From: an uncultured Rhodospirillales bacterium
Lineage (GTDB): Bacteria > Pseudomonadota > Alphaproteobacteria > Azospirillales > Azospirillaceae
Length of the DNA: 64,000 nt
Direction: 5' to 3'
Assembly: GCA_903920145.1 (NCBI GenBank)
Contig: CAIXKV010000241.1
Span: 1 to 64,000 of the forward strand
Part shown: positions 18,993 to 28,600 of the stretch, one piece after another
Numbering within the stretch: position 1 is the first letter of the stretch
How the letters are laid out: each line of letters opens with the position of its first letter
The notes under the pieces: generated by a model
What the model was told of the DNA's origin: nothing
Seen by the model: the letters and a program-made list of their open reading frames with translations, nothing else
Databases searched by the model: none
Position numbers and translations under genes: made by a program

Positions 18993-19535
18993 ATGCGTTT
19001 TATCATTGCGGGCCTGATGGCCGGGCTGCTGTTTGGCGTTGGTTTGGCTGTTTCGGGTATGACTGACCCTCATATCGTTCTCGGCTTTTTGGACGTGGCG
19101 GGCGACTGGAATCCTGCGTTGGCCTTGGTGATGATCGGTGCTTTGGCCGTTGCAACGCCGGGTTATAGGTTGATTTTTAAGCGCGGACGACCCTTATGGG
19201 CCGACAGTTTCGCCCTACCCACCGCCAAAATTATCGACTGGCGATTGATGATCGGAGCCGCCCTATTCGGTACAGGCTGGGGGTTGTCCGGGTATTGTCC
19301 GGGACCGGCCTTATCGGCCTTATCGGCCTTGTGGCCCGGAACCCTGGTTTTCGTTGTTGCCACCGGGGTTGGGCTGGTTGTGGCAAAGGGGCTCATACCA
19401 TCGAGCTTTAATAATGTGTTAACACGAAAGCGGCCCTCAGATGCCGGGCGGGCGCGTCTGCGCCCTTGGCTCCGCGCACATAGGCGCGCGGGGCCGCCGT
19501 CGCCGCCCGATACCGGCACTGTGTCACTGTTATAG
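18993..19535 (+). CDS. YeeE/YedE-type (DUF6691) transporter with repeat-encoded C-terminus
   Basis: This inner-membrane protein is the partner of the preceding gene. Residues 1-134 have about four membrane segments, the family start RFIIAGLMAGLLFGVGLAVSGM, and the conserved GWGLSGYCPGPA with its cysteine (about 97-108). At residue 135 the frame enters an interspersed repeat and continues for 46 codons (rich in R, P, A and S) to a TAG in the loop of module D, giving 180 residues. Family members end near where the repeat begins, so the original stop has probably been lost or displaced. The tail should lie outside the membrane after the last segment. AGGGGAAG upstream supports the ATG at 18993. 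Confidence 0.88.
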   Translation: MRFIIAGLMAGLLFGVGLAVSGMTDPHIVLGFLDVAGDWNPALALVMIGALAVATPGYRLIFKRGRPLWADSFALPTAKIIDWRLMIGAALFGTGWGLSGYCPGPALSALSALWPGTLVFVVATGVGLVVAKGLIPSSFNNVLTRKRPSDAGRARLRPWLRAHRRAGPPSPPDTGTVSLL

Positions 19536-19546
19536 CTCGCCGGTAT
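19395..19546. repeat. Interspersed repeat overlapping the 3' end of the second YeeE-like gene
   Basis: It starts ATACCATCGAGC and ends CTCGCCGGTAT. Module A is badly diverged (CTTTAATAATGTGTTAACAC), while B, C and D are recognisable. It supplies the last 46 codons and the stop of the YeeE-like gene and ends 20 bp before the nifW stop on the opposite strand. Confidence 0.88.
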
Positions 19547-19566
19547 CACCCGTTGAGCCGCCGGGA

Positions 19567-19881
19567 TCAGCGAGTTACGGCCTCCAGGGGGACAAACACC
19601 CGGCTCGGAACTGGTTTCTGAAAGACCTTGAACAACCCGGCATCCTGGGGGGCGACGGACTGGGCGTCGGCATAGGCTGCCGCCAGAGCGGCGGCGACGG
19701 CGGTGCGTTCGGCGGCGGGATCCAGGCCCGTGAGCGTCAAAGCGGACAGGCGCTCGTTAAAGTGCTTGAGGATATGCAGACGCTTAACATGAAGATAATG
19801 GGGGTCGAAGGGGACATCCAGAGCAAGGAAGAAGTCTTCAGCGGTGGATAATGCCGCCAATTGATCCTGAAGTGCGCTCAT
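19567..19881 (-). CDS. nifW: Nitrogenase-stabilising/protective protein NifW
   Basis: This 104-residue protein assists maturation or oxygen protection of the MoFe protein. [32 protein letters not shown] is the conserved NifW core. Its ATG overlaps the nifV stop (ATGA), so the two are translationally coupled. It is the last gene of the nif block on this strand. Confidence 0.92.
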   Translation of the reverse strand: MSALQDQLAALSTAEDFFLALDVPFDPHYLHVKRLHILKHFNERLSALTLTGLDPAAERTAVAAALAAAYADAQSVAPQDAGLFKVFQKPVPSRVFVPLEAVTR

Positions 19882-21020
19882 GCTCGACCTCCTGTTTCCG
19901 AATAAGCCATGACGTCACCAAGAAAACGCCGAAGGTCATCCACGGTCGGTTCGGCTTTGACGGTGGTGGCGTGGCGGCGAATATGAGCCAGAACCGCCCG
20001 AGCCTGAACCGGCCCGACCGTGAGGCCGTGCCCGCGCATGACCTCCATGACGGCGGTGACTCCAGAATGTTTGCCCAACACGATTCGGTGATGGCGCCCG
20101 AGGGCCGCCGGATCCACGGCCTGATAGTTGCGCCGGTCATTCAAAAGACCATGAACATGAAGGCCCGACTCGTGAGTAAAAGCCGACGACCCCACCACGC
20201 TTTTGGATGGCGGAATCGGTCGTCGGGCCGCATCCGCCACCAATGCCGACAGGCCGGGCAGGTGGCGGGGATCAATCCCGGTATCGCGCTGGTGTAAATA
20301 CGACAAGGCCACCACCACCTCTTCTAGAGCGGCGTTTCCGGCTCGTTCTCCCAATCCATTAACCGTCACGCTCACCGCATCGGCTCCGCCCAGCACGGCT
20401 GCCAGCGAATTGGCGGTGGCCATGCCCAAATCGTCATGGGCATGAATCTCTAGACTAAGATCGGTGGCGGCGCGGAGTCGGCGAAACACTTCTCGGGTGG
20501 TAAAAGGGTCAAGAATGCCCAATGTGTCAGCAAAGCGATAACGAACGGCTCCTGCTTGTTCGGCAACCTCGATGACTCGCACGATAAAATCGGGATCAGC
20601 GCGCGATGAATCTTCGCCGCCCACCGCCACCATCAGGCCTTGATCTTGGGCTAAAGCGATCATATCCGGGATATGATTCAAAACCCAGCCTCGATCTCGC
20701 TTCAATTTTTTGACAATTTGCTGATCGGAAACCGGGATTGACAGATTGATCATGGGCACGCCGCAGGCCGCAGCGGCGGCGATATCGTCCCGGCGCATCC
20801 GGCACCAGGCTATGGGCCGAGCCGCCAAGCGTTGGGCGACGATGGCGCGCATGTCATCCTGTTCGGCCTCGCCCATGGCCGGAACACCGATTTCCATCTC
20901 GGGCACGCCGGCCCCGTCCAGAGCTTGGGCAATGGCGATTCGTTCTTCGGTGGTGAAGGCTACGCCCGCCGCTTGCTCTCCGTCGCGAAGCGTGGTGTCG
21001 TTGATGCTGACACGATGCAT
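19878..21020 (-). CDS. nifV: Homocitrate synthase NifV
   Basis: It condenses acetyl-CoA with 2-oxoglutarate to homocitrate, the organic ligand of the iron-molybdenum cofactor. The 380-residue protein has the DRE-TIM metallolyase start [17 protein letters not shown] (residues 6-22), [18 protein letters not shown] in the barrel and the [11 protein letters not shown] motif of homocitrate synthases. Its position between nifS and nifW separates it from leucine- and lysine-pathway relatives. Confidence 0.95.
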   Translation of the reverse strand: MHRVSINDTTLRDGEQAAGVAFTTEERIAIAQALDGAGVPEMEIGVPAMGEAEQDDMRAIVAQRLAARPIAWCRMRRDDIAAAAACGVPMINLSIPVSDQQIVKKLKRDRGWVLNHIPDMIALAQDQGLMVAVGGEDSSRADPDFIVRVIEVAEQAGAVRYRFADTLGILDPFTTREVFRRLRAATDLSLEIHAHDDLGMATANSLAAVLGGADAVSVTVNGLGERAGNAALEEVVVALSYLHQRDTGIDPRHLPGLSALVADAARRPIPPSKSVVGSSAFTHESGLHVHGLLNDRRNYQAVDPAALGRHHRIVLGKHSGVTAVMEVMRGHGLTVGPVQARAVLAHIRRHATTVKAEPTVDDLRRFLGDVMAYSETGGRA

Positions 21021-21087
21021 GGACTCCCTCCCCTTGCTCTGTTCCGAATGACCCCGGCGAGCAAAAACTCAAGTGTCCTTCCGGCTC

Positions 21088-22293
21088 CTAGGCGTAAGCG
21101 GGTTCAAACGCCTTGCCGGTTCCTTCTGTGGCATTCCAATAGGGCGATACGCCGCGCAGACGCTCGATGATGCCGGGCATAACCTCGATGACACGCTCGA
21201 TGTCGGCGTCCGTGGTGTCTCTGGACAAGGAAAACCGGGTGGCGCCGTGGGCTGCGGTATAGGGAATGCCCATGGCGCGCATCACATGGGATGGCTCCAA
21301 CGATCCTGACGTACAGGCCGAGCCCGACGAGGCGGCGATGCCCTCGCGGTTGAGCAACAACAGAATCGCCTCACCTTCGATGAATTCAAAGGCAATATTG
21401 GCGGTGTTGGGCAAGCGGTTTGCCACATCGCCAGTGACGAAACAGTGCTGAATCCGAGCCAGCAGCTCCCGCTCCAGCCGATCTCGCAAAGCCCGAACCC
21501 GCGTATTTTCATCATTCAATCCGGCTAGAGCCAATTCGGCGGCGCGTCCCAAGCCGACAATCCCCGGAATATTTTCGGTTCCAGCCCGCCGGCCCCGTTC
21601 TTGATGGCCGCCCCGGATTAGGGGCCGAAACCGGGTTCCGCGCTTGATATACAGGGCGCCGATCCCCTTCGGCGCGTGGAGCTTGTGACCCGAGAGCGAC
21701 AACAGGTCGATGGCACTGTGCGCGAGCGTCATCGGAATCTTTCCGACCGCTTGAACCGCATCCGTATGGAACGGAATATCAAAAGCCTTGGCCATCTCTG
21801 CCAAGTCTTCCACCGGAAAGAGGGTTCCGGTTTCATTGTTGGCCCACATAATCGAAATCACGGCAACCCGTGCCGACAAGGCGTCGCGATAGACATCAAG
21901 GTCAAGTCGGCCTTTGTCATCGACGGGAATGATATGAAGCCGATAGCCCTCTTGTTTGGCCAAATACTGGCACAATGAGAGAACTGCGGGATGCTCGACT
22001 GCCGATGTGATGATCTCTCGCCGTTCAGGATGTGTGGCCAGAGCGGCCAAAATGGCCGCAGAATTTGACTCCGATCCGCCGGAAGTGAACACCACTTCAT
22101 GATCATGGGCCGCGCCCAGCAATGTCTGAAGCTGGGTTCGGGCGTGGGCCAGCCCGGTGCCGGCGGCGGTCCCGAAGCCATGCATGGATGAGGCATTGCC
22201 GAAATGCTCGGTAAAGAAGGGGAGCATCGCCGCGACCACGTCGGAATCGACTCGGGTGGTGGCGTTGTTGTCGAGATAGATCGCGGGCGGCAT
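21088..22293 (-). CDS. nifS: Cysteine desulfurase NifS
   Basis: This PLP enzyme takes sulfur from cysteine for nitrogenase Fe-S cluster assembly on NifU. The 401-residue protein starts IYLDNNATTRVD, has the PLP lysine in LSLSGHKLHAPKGIGALY (near residue 203) and the catalytic cysteine in SSGSACTSGSLEPSHVM. All active-site parts are present. It lies 32 bp downstream of nifU. Confidence 0.96.
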   Translation of the reverse strand: MPPAIYLDNNATTRVDSDVVAAMLPFFTEHFGNASSMHGFGTAAGTGLAHARTQLQTLLGAAHDHEVVFTSGGSESNSAAILAALATHPERREIITSAVEHPAVLSLCQYLAKQEGYRLHIIPVDDKGRLDLDVYRDALSARVAVISIMWANNETGTLFPVEDLAEMAKAFDIPFHTDAVQAVGKIPMTLAHSAIDLLSLSGHKLHAPKGIGALYIKRGTRFRPLIRGGHQERGRRAGTENIPGIVGLGRAAELALAGLNDENTRVRALRDRLERELLARIQHCFVTGDVANRLPNTANIAFEFIEGEAILLLLNREGIAASSGSACTSGSLEPSHVMRAMGIPYTAAHGATRFSLSRDTTDADIERVIEVMPGIIERLRGVSPYWNATEGTGKAFEPAYA

Positions 22294-22325
22294 GGCGGGA
22301 CACTCCTGGATCGGATGGCGGGTGT

Positions 22326-23333
22326 TCAGGCAGCCTGACCGTCGGCTGGAACCACCCGAATGAAGCGGCCCAGGGCTTCGCTCAGTTTTTCCTGGACCAT
22401 GTGTAAGGTGAAGGACGACATGCTACAATCGACACAGGTTCCAAAGAGCTGAACCGACACGGTGTCGCCCTCGACATCGACCAGCTCCACGTCGCCGCCA
22501 TCGCGCTGAAAGGTCGGTCGGACGGCCTCCAGGGCTTCCTGGATCAGCGCAATCTTCTTGACCATGGTCATCGGGGGGGCCGGCTTGGCTGGCGCCGAGG
22601 CTGGCGTTGGCGCTGCTGCGGTGTGGGAAGGCCGCACCGCAGCCGGGCGGGCGGGCGCCGTGGCGCGGGCCGTGGCCGGGGTCGTGGTCGGAGCGGTGTC
22701 GGCAAGCCCCCGCCCGCGATACCGAAACGCCTTGGTGCTTTCCAATATTCCTTCGCTGACCATCTCGGCATTGACGTCACCCAAGACCATCTCGATCTTG
22801 TCGCGGCAGGTGGCGCAACTCCCGCCCGCTTTGGTGTAGGCCGTGACTGTTTCGACGGTGGTCAAGGCATTGGTGCGGATGGCTCGGGTCAGTAATCCTT
22901 CGGTGATCCCGAAGCATTTGCAAACCAGTGCGCCATCCTCGTCATCGTCGGCCTCCACGGCTTCGCCACGGAAATTGGCGATGGCGGCGCGTAAGGCTTC
23001 GGCGCCCATCACTGAACAATGCATCTTTTCTGGCGGTAAGCCTCCCAGATAACCGGCAATATCCTGATTGGTAACGGTCAAGGCCTCGTCAATGGTCTTG
23101 CCGATGATCATCTCGGTGAGAGCCGAAGATGACGCAATCGCCGAACCGCAGCCAAAGGTTTGAAACCGGGCATCGACAATTCGATTCTCTGTTGGTGCCA
23201 CCTTAATCATCAGTTTAAGGGCATCACCGCAGGCAATCGAGCCAACCTCACCGACGCCATCGGGATTTTCCAACACGCCCACATTGCGCGGGTTGAAGAA
23301 ATGGTCCTTAACCGTCTCGGAATAGTTCCACAT
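22326..23333 (-). CDS. nifU: Fe-S cluster scaffold NifU (three-domain)
   Basis: This scaffold builds Fe-S clusters for nitrogenase. The 335-residue protein has an IscU-like domain (about 1-125, [12 protein letters not shown]), a central [2Fe-2S] domain ([10 protein letters not shown], then [12 protein letters not shown], about 137-180) and a C-terminal Nfu domain with [12 protein letters not shown] (about 298-309). An unusually long Ala/Pro/Thr linker of about 45 residues joins the last two. The start [17 protein letters not shown] at 23333 is the family start; a longer frame from 23369 would overlap the upstream stop. Confidence 0.95.
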   Translation of the reverse strand: MWNYSETVKDHFFNPRNVGVLENPDGVGEVGSIACGDALKLMIKVAPTENRIVDARFQTFGCGSAIASSSALTEMIIGKTIDEALTVTNQDIAGYLGGLPPEKMHCSVMGAEALRAAIANFRGEAVEADDDEDGALVCKCFGITEGLLTRAIRTNALTTVETVTAYTKAGGSCATCRDKIEMVLGDVNAEMVSEGILESTKAFRYRGRGLADTAPTTTPATARATAPARPAAVRPSHTAAAPTPASAPAKPAPPMTMVKKIALIQEALEAVRPTFQRDGGDVELVDVEGDTVSVQLFGTCVDCSMSSFTLHMVQEKLSEALGRFIRVVPADGQAA

Positions 23334-23347
23334 GACAGGGAATCCGT

Positions 23348-23671
23348 TCAGCAGGTCTGGGAATGACATGACCCGCAGCCGGATTTGGCTTTGGGATTAT
23401 CGATCACAAAGCCGGAGCCATCCAAATTATCGACGAAGTCAACTTTGGCTCCGTCCAGGATCGGCTGGCTTTCGGCATCCACCAGAACCGTGATGCCATC
23501 GACCTGGAACACCGCATCGCTGTCTAAAATCTGGAAGTCGAGGCCCATTTTGTAACGGACGCCCGAGCATCCGCCCTCTTCGGCCATGATTCGCAGGCCG
23601 GCGGGCGGCGTTTCCGCCGTCTCGAAGACGCGACGAATGGCGATCACGGCATTTTCGGTCAGAGCCACCAT
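23348..23671 (-). CDS. IscA-type Fe-S carrier of the nif operon
   Basis: This 107-residue A-type iron-sulfur carrier (IscA/ErpA/NifIscA) has the three conserved cysteines in [12 protein letters not shown] (about 34-36) and in [11 protein letters not shown] at the C-terminus. It is the first gene downstream of the NifA/sigma-54 promoter and is separated from nifU by 14 bp, so it belongs to the nif operon. GGAGGGAGGAAG lies just before the ATG at 23671. Confidence 0.93.
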   Translation of the reverse strand: MVALTENAVIAIRRVFETAETPPAGLRIMAEEGGCSGVRYKMGLDFQILDSDAVFQVDGITVLVDAESQPILDGAKVDFVDNLDGSGFVIDNPKAKSGCGSCHSQTC

Positions 23672-23736
23672 GGCCTCTTCCTCCCTCCGAAGCCCAACCG
23701 GCACAGGGTGGGCAACGTTGCGCATGCCAAACGCAA

Positions 23737-23752
23737 TGCAAACACCGTGCCG
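23737..23752 (-). promoter_or_regulatory. Sigma-54 (-24/-12) promoter of the iscA-nifUSVW operon
   Basis: On the minus strand the sequence is CGGCACG-GTGT-TTGCA, differing from the consensus TGGCACG-N4-TTGCA only at the first base. The transcript should start near 23726, about 55 bp before the IscA-type ATG. Confidence 0.85.
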
Positions 23753-23846
23753 GGGGTGGCCGGGGCGCAAATGAAGGAAAGAACCAGAGCGGACAGGACG
23801 TCCGCTGCCGCTGCGTCTGGCGGGAGTGCAACAGAGCGACGGGGGA

Positions 23847-23862
23847 TGTCGACTTTACGACA
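23847..23862. promoter_or_regulatory. NifA upstream activator sequence
   Basis: TGT-CGACTTTACG-ACA is an exact TGT-N10-ACA. It lies about 95 bp upstream of the -24 element, the usual distance for NifA acting through a DNA loop. Confidence 0.8.
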
Positions 23863-23874
23863 GATTCATATCAT

Positions 23875-23912
23875 ACCGGCGAGCCCTGATACTGACACAT
23901 CGCCGGTATCAC
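23875..23912. repeat. Module D hairpin alone
   Basis: Only the terminal hairpin of the interspersed repeat is present (ATACCGGCGA, loop, TCGCCGGTAT). It lies 13 bp upstream of the NifA site. Its flanking TGATAC provides the TGA stop of the minus-strand gene upstream of the nif operon. Confidence 0.9.
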
Positions 23913-24439
23913 TGGTACCAGAGCCAATACATGTAACGGTGATCCGATGCCTTGGTTTCTTGAAACTCTTCATGCTTTTGGCGCTGCATCTCGCGCAGGC
24001 GGCGGCGATGGTCGCGCAAGGCGCTGTCTTCGTGACGGGAGGCCGCGAGTTCGGGCAAACGGCGCTCGATGCCGGTATCATGCAGCACCCGCTCCAGAAA
24101 GGACTCGGTGCCGGTGACGCGGAAACCAGGATGTTTGGCTTGAAGCACCGAAATCAATTGCTTGAAAAAGGCCGAACCGGAAACCCGCTTTTCGTCATGG
24201 ACATCGTGCCGGGTTGGGCGGATGGTCAGGGTTGGCCCCTCTTTGATGACTTCGACCGCCCAGGTGGTCCCGGTGCTGTCGAACACCGAGAAGACCTTTT
24301 CATCCCAATGGCAGGCGTTGAACAGCTTGGTCAGGTCTTCGAGGCTGTGGACGCGCTCTAACGTGGCATCAAGTTTGGTGATGACCACCAATTGCCGGAA
24401 GGCGACGGACAGCAGGGCTTGTCCTTCAGCGGTTTTCAT
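23909..24439 (-). CDS. Protein of unknown function upstream of the nif operon
   Basis: I do not recognise this 176-residue protein. The first 110 residues look like a mixed alpha/beta domain (LVVITKLDATLERVHSLEDL, then VFDSTGTTWAVEVIKEG). The last 45 are very charged and helical (ALRDHRRRLREMQRQKHEEF) and end in an aromatic stretch, YMYWLWYQ. The stop codon is the edge of a module D hairpin, so the natural C-terminus may have been altered. AAGGAGAGGGG before the ATG supports the start. Its location between the nif operon and a weaker sigma-54-like site suggests, without proof, a nitrogen-fixation link. Confidence 0.7.
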   Translation of the reverse strand: MKTAEGQALLSVAFRQLVVITKLDATLERVHSLEDLTKLFNACHWDEKVFSVFDSTGTTWAVEVIKEGPTLTIRPTRHDVHDEKRVSGSAFFKQLISVLQAKHPGFRVTGTESFLERVLHDTGIERRLPELAASRHEDSALRDHRRRLREMQRQKHEEFQETKASDHRYMYWLWYQ

Positions 24440-24484
24440 GGGCGCCCCCTCTCCTTAGCAGCGCCGGTCTTTGTTCGTCGGGAC

Positions 24485-24501
24485 GGCATCGCCGTTGCCA
24501 A
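24485..24501 (-). promoter_or_regulatory. Possible weak sigma-54 promoter
   Basis: The minus strand reads TTGGCAACGGCGATGCC, with GG and GC spaced exactly 10 bp as required, but with mismatches in the -24 and -12 flanks. It lies about 45 bp upstream of the unknown gene ending at 24439. No TGT-N10-ACA was found upstream. Confidence 0.35.
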
Positions 24502-24685
24502 GAGCGGTCGGGCCGGCACGACCGGACATTACCGATCAAGCTAGGCCATTCATCGGCGAGATCAAAGCACCGACTTTTACAGTTGACGTTTGGCTCGATC
24601 CACCCCGGCGTTCCCCGGCCTGTTTTATGGGCCGTGGACTCGGGCCGATCAGTGCGAAGAAACGGAGCAAATAGCCGCTTCCTAT

Positions 24686-25147
24686 TTACTCGGCAACCCG
24701 CTCCATAACCTCATTCGCGAGAGCGATATTGCTTTCATGGGCCCGCAGCATGTCCGTGAGATCGTCGCGTAAGAGATCGTCATCCACACGCGGTAGCATG
24801 TCGCGCAGTTTTTTGACCACCCACCCTTGGCCGCGATTGAGGAACGTGATGCGGGCTTTGAGATCCGGGATGGCCATGGCTTTTTCGTGGAAGGCGCCGA
24901 CCTTTGGCGACGGCGTTTCGGCCAGGGTTTTGAGATGACGGCTCAACAGGGCGCACCAGCGTGCCTCATCCCGTTGAACGGTCTGCATCAGCTCGGCGAT
25001 GGGGCCAGGGGCGGCGGCGCGGGCGCTTTCCAGGGCAACCCGTGCCCCGGCCCGCTCGGCCTCCAGCAGCTCGTTCAGGAAGGCGATCAACTCTTCCCGG
25101 CTGGCGGGGGGAAGTGGAGCGGCACGGTCATGGTCCTGAGTGGTCAT
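24686..25147 (-). CDS. DUF6306-like helical protein
   Basis: This 153-residue, all-helical, ferritin-like looking protein starts ASREELIAFLNELLEAERAGARVALESA and continues with an acidic/His pattern (VQRDEARWCALLSRHLKTL). It resembles what is annotated as DUF6306, with no known function. ERAGAR and DEARW could place metal-binding carboxylates on adjacent helices, as in ferritin-like bundles, but a full ligand set is not evident. It is 26 bp downstream of bcp on the same strand. Confidence 0.7.
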   Translation of the reverse strand: MTTQDHDRAAPLPPASREELIAFLNELLEAERAGARVALESARAAAPGPIAELMQTVQRDEARWCALLSRHLKTLAETPSPKVGAFHEKAMAIPDLKARITFLNRGQGWVVKKLRDMLPRVDDDLLRDDLTDMLRAHESNIALANEVMERVAE

Positions 25148-25173
25148 GGCAAAGACATCCTTGGATTGGCTGG

Positions 25174-25638
25174 CTACAGAGCCTTCACCGCCGCCAGGAC
25201 GGCCCCGGCGTGGCCCTCGACTTTAACCTTACGCCAGACCGAGCGTACCAGCCCGGCAGCATCGATCAAAATTGTGGCGCGGTCCATGCCCATATAGGTT
25301 CGTCCATAACGGCTCTTTTCAACCCAAACCCCGTATAATTTCGCCACTTCGGCCTGTTCGTCTGAAGCCAGAGAGAAGGGCAGGGTATATTTGTTCTTGA
25401 ACCGATCATGGCTTTTGGGCGGGTCTTTGGAAAGACCGACGATGGCCACATCCAGCGCCGAGAAGTCTGGGAACTGATCCCGAAAGGCACAGGCCTCTTT
25501 GGTGCAGCCTGGGGTATCATCCTTGGGATAGAAATACAGAACCACCGGACGTCCGCGCAGGGCGGCAAGGGACAGCGTGCCGCCGCCATCGGTGGGGAGA
25601 GTGAAGTCGGGGGCGGGCTGGCCGGCTTCGACGGTCAT
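25174..25638 (-). CDS. bcp: Peroxiredoxin Bcp (thioredoxin-dependent thiol peroxidase)
   Basis: This 154-residue cytosolic peroxidase reduces hydrogen peroxide and organic peroxides. The peroxidatic Cys45 and resolving Cys50 sit in DDTPGCTKEACAFRD, the atypical two-cysteine arrangement of Bcp. FYPKD and the late GRTYMGMDRATILID also fit. Its start overlaps the glnE stop by four bases (ATGA), so it is coupled to glnE. Confidence 0.95.
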   Translation of the reverse strand: MTVEAGQPAPDFTLPTDGGGTLSLAALRGRPVVLYFYPKDDTPGCTKEACAFRDQFPDFSALDVAIVGLSKDPPKSHDRFKNKYTLPFSLASDEQAEVAKLYGVWVEKSRYGRTYMGMDRATILIDAAGLVRSVWRKVKVEGHAGAVLAAVKAL

Positions 25639-28600
25639 AACGATGCTCCTTTCCGGGGTGGTTGTTCTGGCGCCGAACGGGCAAGGGCCAGGTGTTCGCG
25701 TTCGGCGGGCTCATCGATGAGCATTTGCAGATATTGGAAGGCCCGCGCCGCACTGTCACGCACATGGGCGTCAACATCCTTGAAATCAATCGGATCCTTG
25801 AAATCAACCGGCGCCAGCGTATCCGGTTGAGAGTCCGGGGGAGCCTTTTGGGGCTGTCCCGACTCTGGCCAAACGCAGCGGGCTAAGGCCAACCGTAACG
25901 CCAGGGGGGCGTCATTGGGCTCGAAGCCGCCGCCGGTGGTCAGGCGTAAGAAGCCCTGAATGCGGCGCCAAGTCCGATGGATGGTCATCAGATCATCGGC
26001 CAAATCCCGCGCCAAAACCCCCGCACTGGCTAATTTATCCAGAGCCTCGACTGTATTGGCGCTGATGACTTGGGGGTAATCATGAGCGTGACGCAGCATT
26101 AGATATTGGGCAATGAAGTTAATATCAATAAAACCACCCCGCATATATTTTATTTCCCAAGGATTTTTGGTGGCAAATTCCTTTTGGATGCGCCGCCGCA
26201 TATCGGCCACGTCCATCACCAGACGAACCGGATCGCGGGGATGGGTCAACACGTCGTGAATAATCCGGCGGAGTTGCTCGCACAGCCAGGGCGATCCTGC
26301 AACCAGACGGGCTCGAGTCAAGGCCATATGTTCCCAAGTCCAAGCCTCGTCACGATGATAGCGGGTGAAGGCTTCAAGACTGACCGCCACCGGCCCGGCA
26401 TGGCCAGAAGGCCGCAGCCGCATATCCACCTCGTAAAGCCGGCCCTCGGGCGTGGGCGCCGTGATGACGTGAATCAGGCGTTGGGTCAGTTTGATCGCGT
26501 ATTCCGAAGGTGATAACGGTTTAGCACCGTCCGATTGGCTGACGTCGGGCGGGACATGGTAAACCAAAATCAGGTCCAGGTCAGAGCCGATGGTCATTTG
26601 ACCGCTGCCCAGTTTCCCCATGGCGATGATGGCGATGCTGCCCCCGGCGATCCGACCGTGGCGCCGCGCGAAATCCTCGGTGACGCGCTCCAGCAGATCG
26701 GCTAGGGCGATATCCGCAACCGCCGACAAAAAGGGGCCGCAGTGGTCACCATCGGTGATATTGCGCAAAATGTGAACACCAGCCCGGAAAATCTGGTCAT
26801 GAACCCAGCGCCGGGACAAAGACAAAGCCTCTTCGAAATGACGGGCCGGAGCGACGGCGTGCCGGTAAGCATCGGCTAGGGCGGTGGCTTGGGGCAGGGG
26901 GTCGAAAAAATCCGGCGCCAACACCGCTTCCAGCAACGCCGGATGAGCCGCCAGGGATTGGGCTAGGCGCGGTGCGGTGCCCATGACTTCGGCAATGATC
27001 CCCAGCAGCCACGGATTGGCGTGGAACAGCGAAAACAGCGGAATGCCGGCGGGCAGCCGACTCAACAGCATATCGAGCCGCCCCAAGGCTTCGTCGGGAT
27101 GGCGGGTTCGGCCCAACTCCTGAAGCAGCGTCGGAGTGAGTTCCGTCAAAAGCTCGCGGGCGCGGGCGCTGCGCATGGCTCGGTACCGGCCATGGTGCCA
27201 AGCCGCCACGGTGGCGATTACGGCAGACGGATTGCTAAAGCCCAACCGCCCCAAGGTTTCGACGGTGCCGGGGTCGGGGTCGGTGCCGGTGAACACCAGA
27301 TTGCCCGGTCCCGCCAGCGGCGGCGCTTCTTCGAACAGGTCGGCGTAATGCTCTTCCACCCGGACCAAATGGCCGAGCAGCATGTCACGGAATGCGGCGG
27401 GGGTGTCATAGCCCAAAAACACCGAAAGCTTTTCCACCCCTTCATCCGTTTTAGGAAGCTGGTGGGTTTGACGATCGTCAATCATTTGCAGGCGGTGTTC
27501 GACCTGCCGTAAAAAAAAGTAGGCGGCTTTCAACTCGACCGCCGTCATCGGCGCGACGCGACCGGCGGCAACCAGCGCCTCCAGAGCGGCACAGGTGGGC
27601 GACAGGCGCAATCGGGCCTCGCGGCCGCCAAAGATTAACTGCTGGGTTTGAGCAAAAAACTCGATTTCACGAATCCCGCCGCGTCCCAGCTTGATGTCAT
27701 GGCCGTTGACTGCGGGCCGGTGGTGGCCTTTATGGGCGTGAATCTGGCGTTTGATCGAATGAATGTCCTGGATTGCCGCAAAATCCAGGTTCCGCCGCCA
27801 GATGAACGGCTTGAGAAACTCCAGGAACCGGGCGGCGGGTTCGGGATCCGAGGCCACGGGCCGGGCCTTGATCAAGGCCGCCCGCTCCCAATTCTGGCCG
27901 ACACCCGCATAATAGGTTTCAGCCGCCGTCACCGAAACCGCTAACGGTGTGGCACCGGGGTCTGGGCGCAACCGTAGATCTGTGCGGAAGACATAGCCGT
28001 CCCGTGTCCGTTCGTCCATAATGCGGACCAGATCGCGGGCCAGACGAATAAAGGTGCGGGCCATGCTATCCGGTGGAGCCTTGGCCACTTCGTCGTCGTA
28101 GAACAGGATCAGATCAATATCGCTGGAATAGTTGAGTTCGCGCGCTCCGAATTTGCCCATGGCCAAAATGATCAGGCCCGACCCCAAGAGGGGCTGTTCA
28201 AGGTCGGGCAGATGCAAGAGCTTTGCGGTAGCCGCCCGGCGCAGCAGATGGTTGGCCGCCAAGTCCAGCGCGCACTCGGCCATATCGCTGAGGGCGCCGG
28301 TGACGGAGGCCAGCGACCAGGCGCCGCCGATGTCGGCCAGGGCGATCAGCAGCGCCGCCCGCCGTTTGGCCAAACGCAGTCCGGCCATCAGCCGATCGGT
28401 ATCGGTTTCGCCGGCATATCGGCGGCGGAGTTCCGCCAGTGAGGCGGTTTGGGTGGCTTCAAAGCCGTCTCGGAGTAGGCCGCGCACGAAATCCAGGTCG
28501 CGGACGAGGCTATTGCCCAAATAGGGACTGTTGCCGCACACTGACAAAATTAAGTGTCGGCCCTCCGGGCTGTCTGCCAGGGATTCGGCGAACGCCCGAG

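Noticed and set aside
24502-24685. NifA site upstream of the weak sigma-54 motif at 24485
   Set aside because: No TGT-N10-ACA was found in this stretch.
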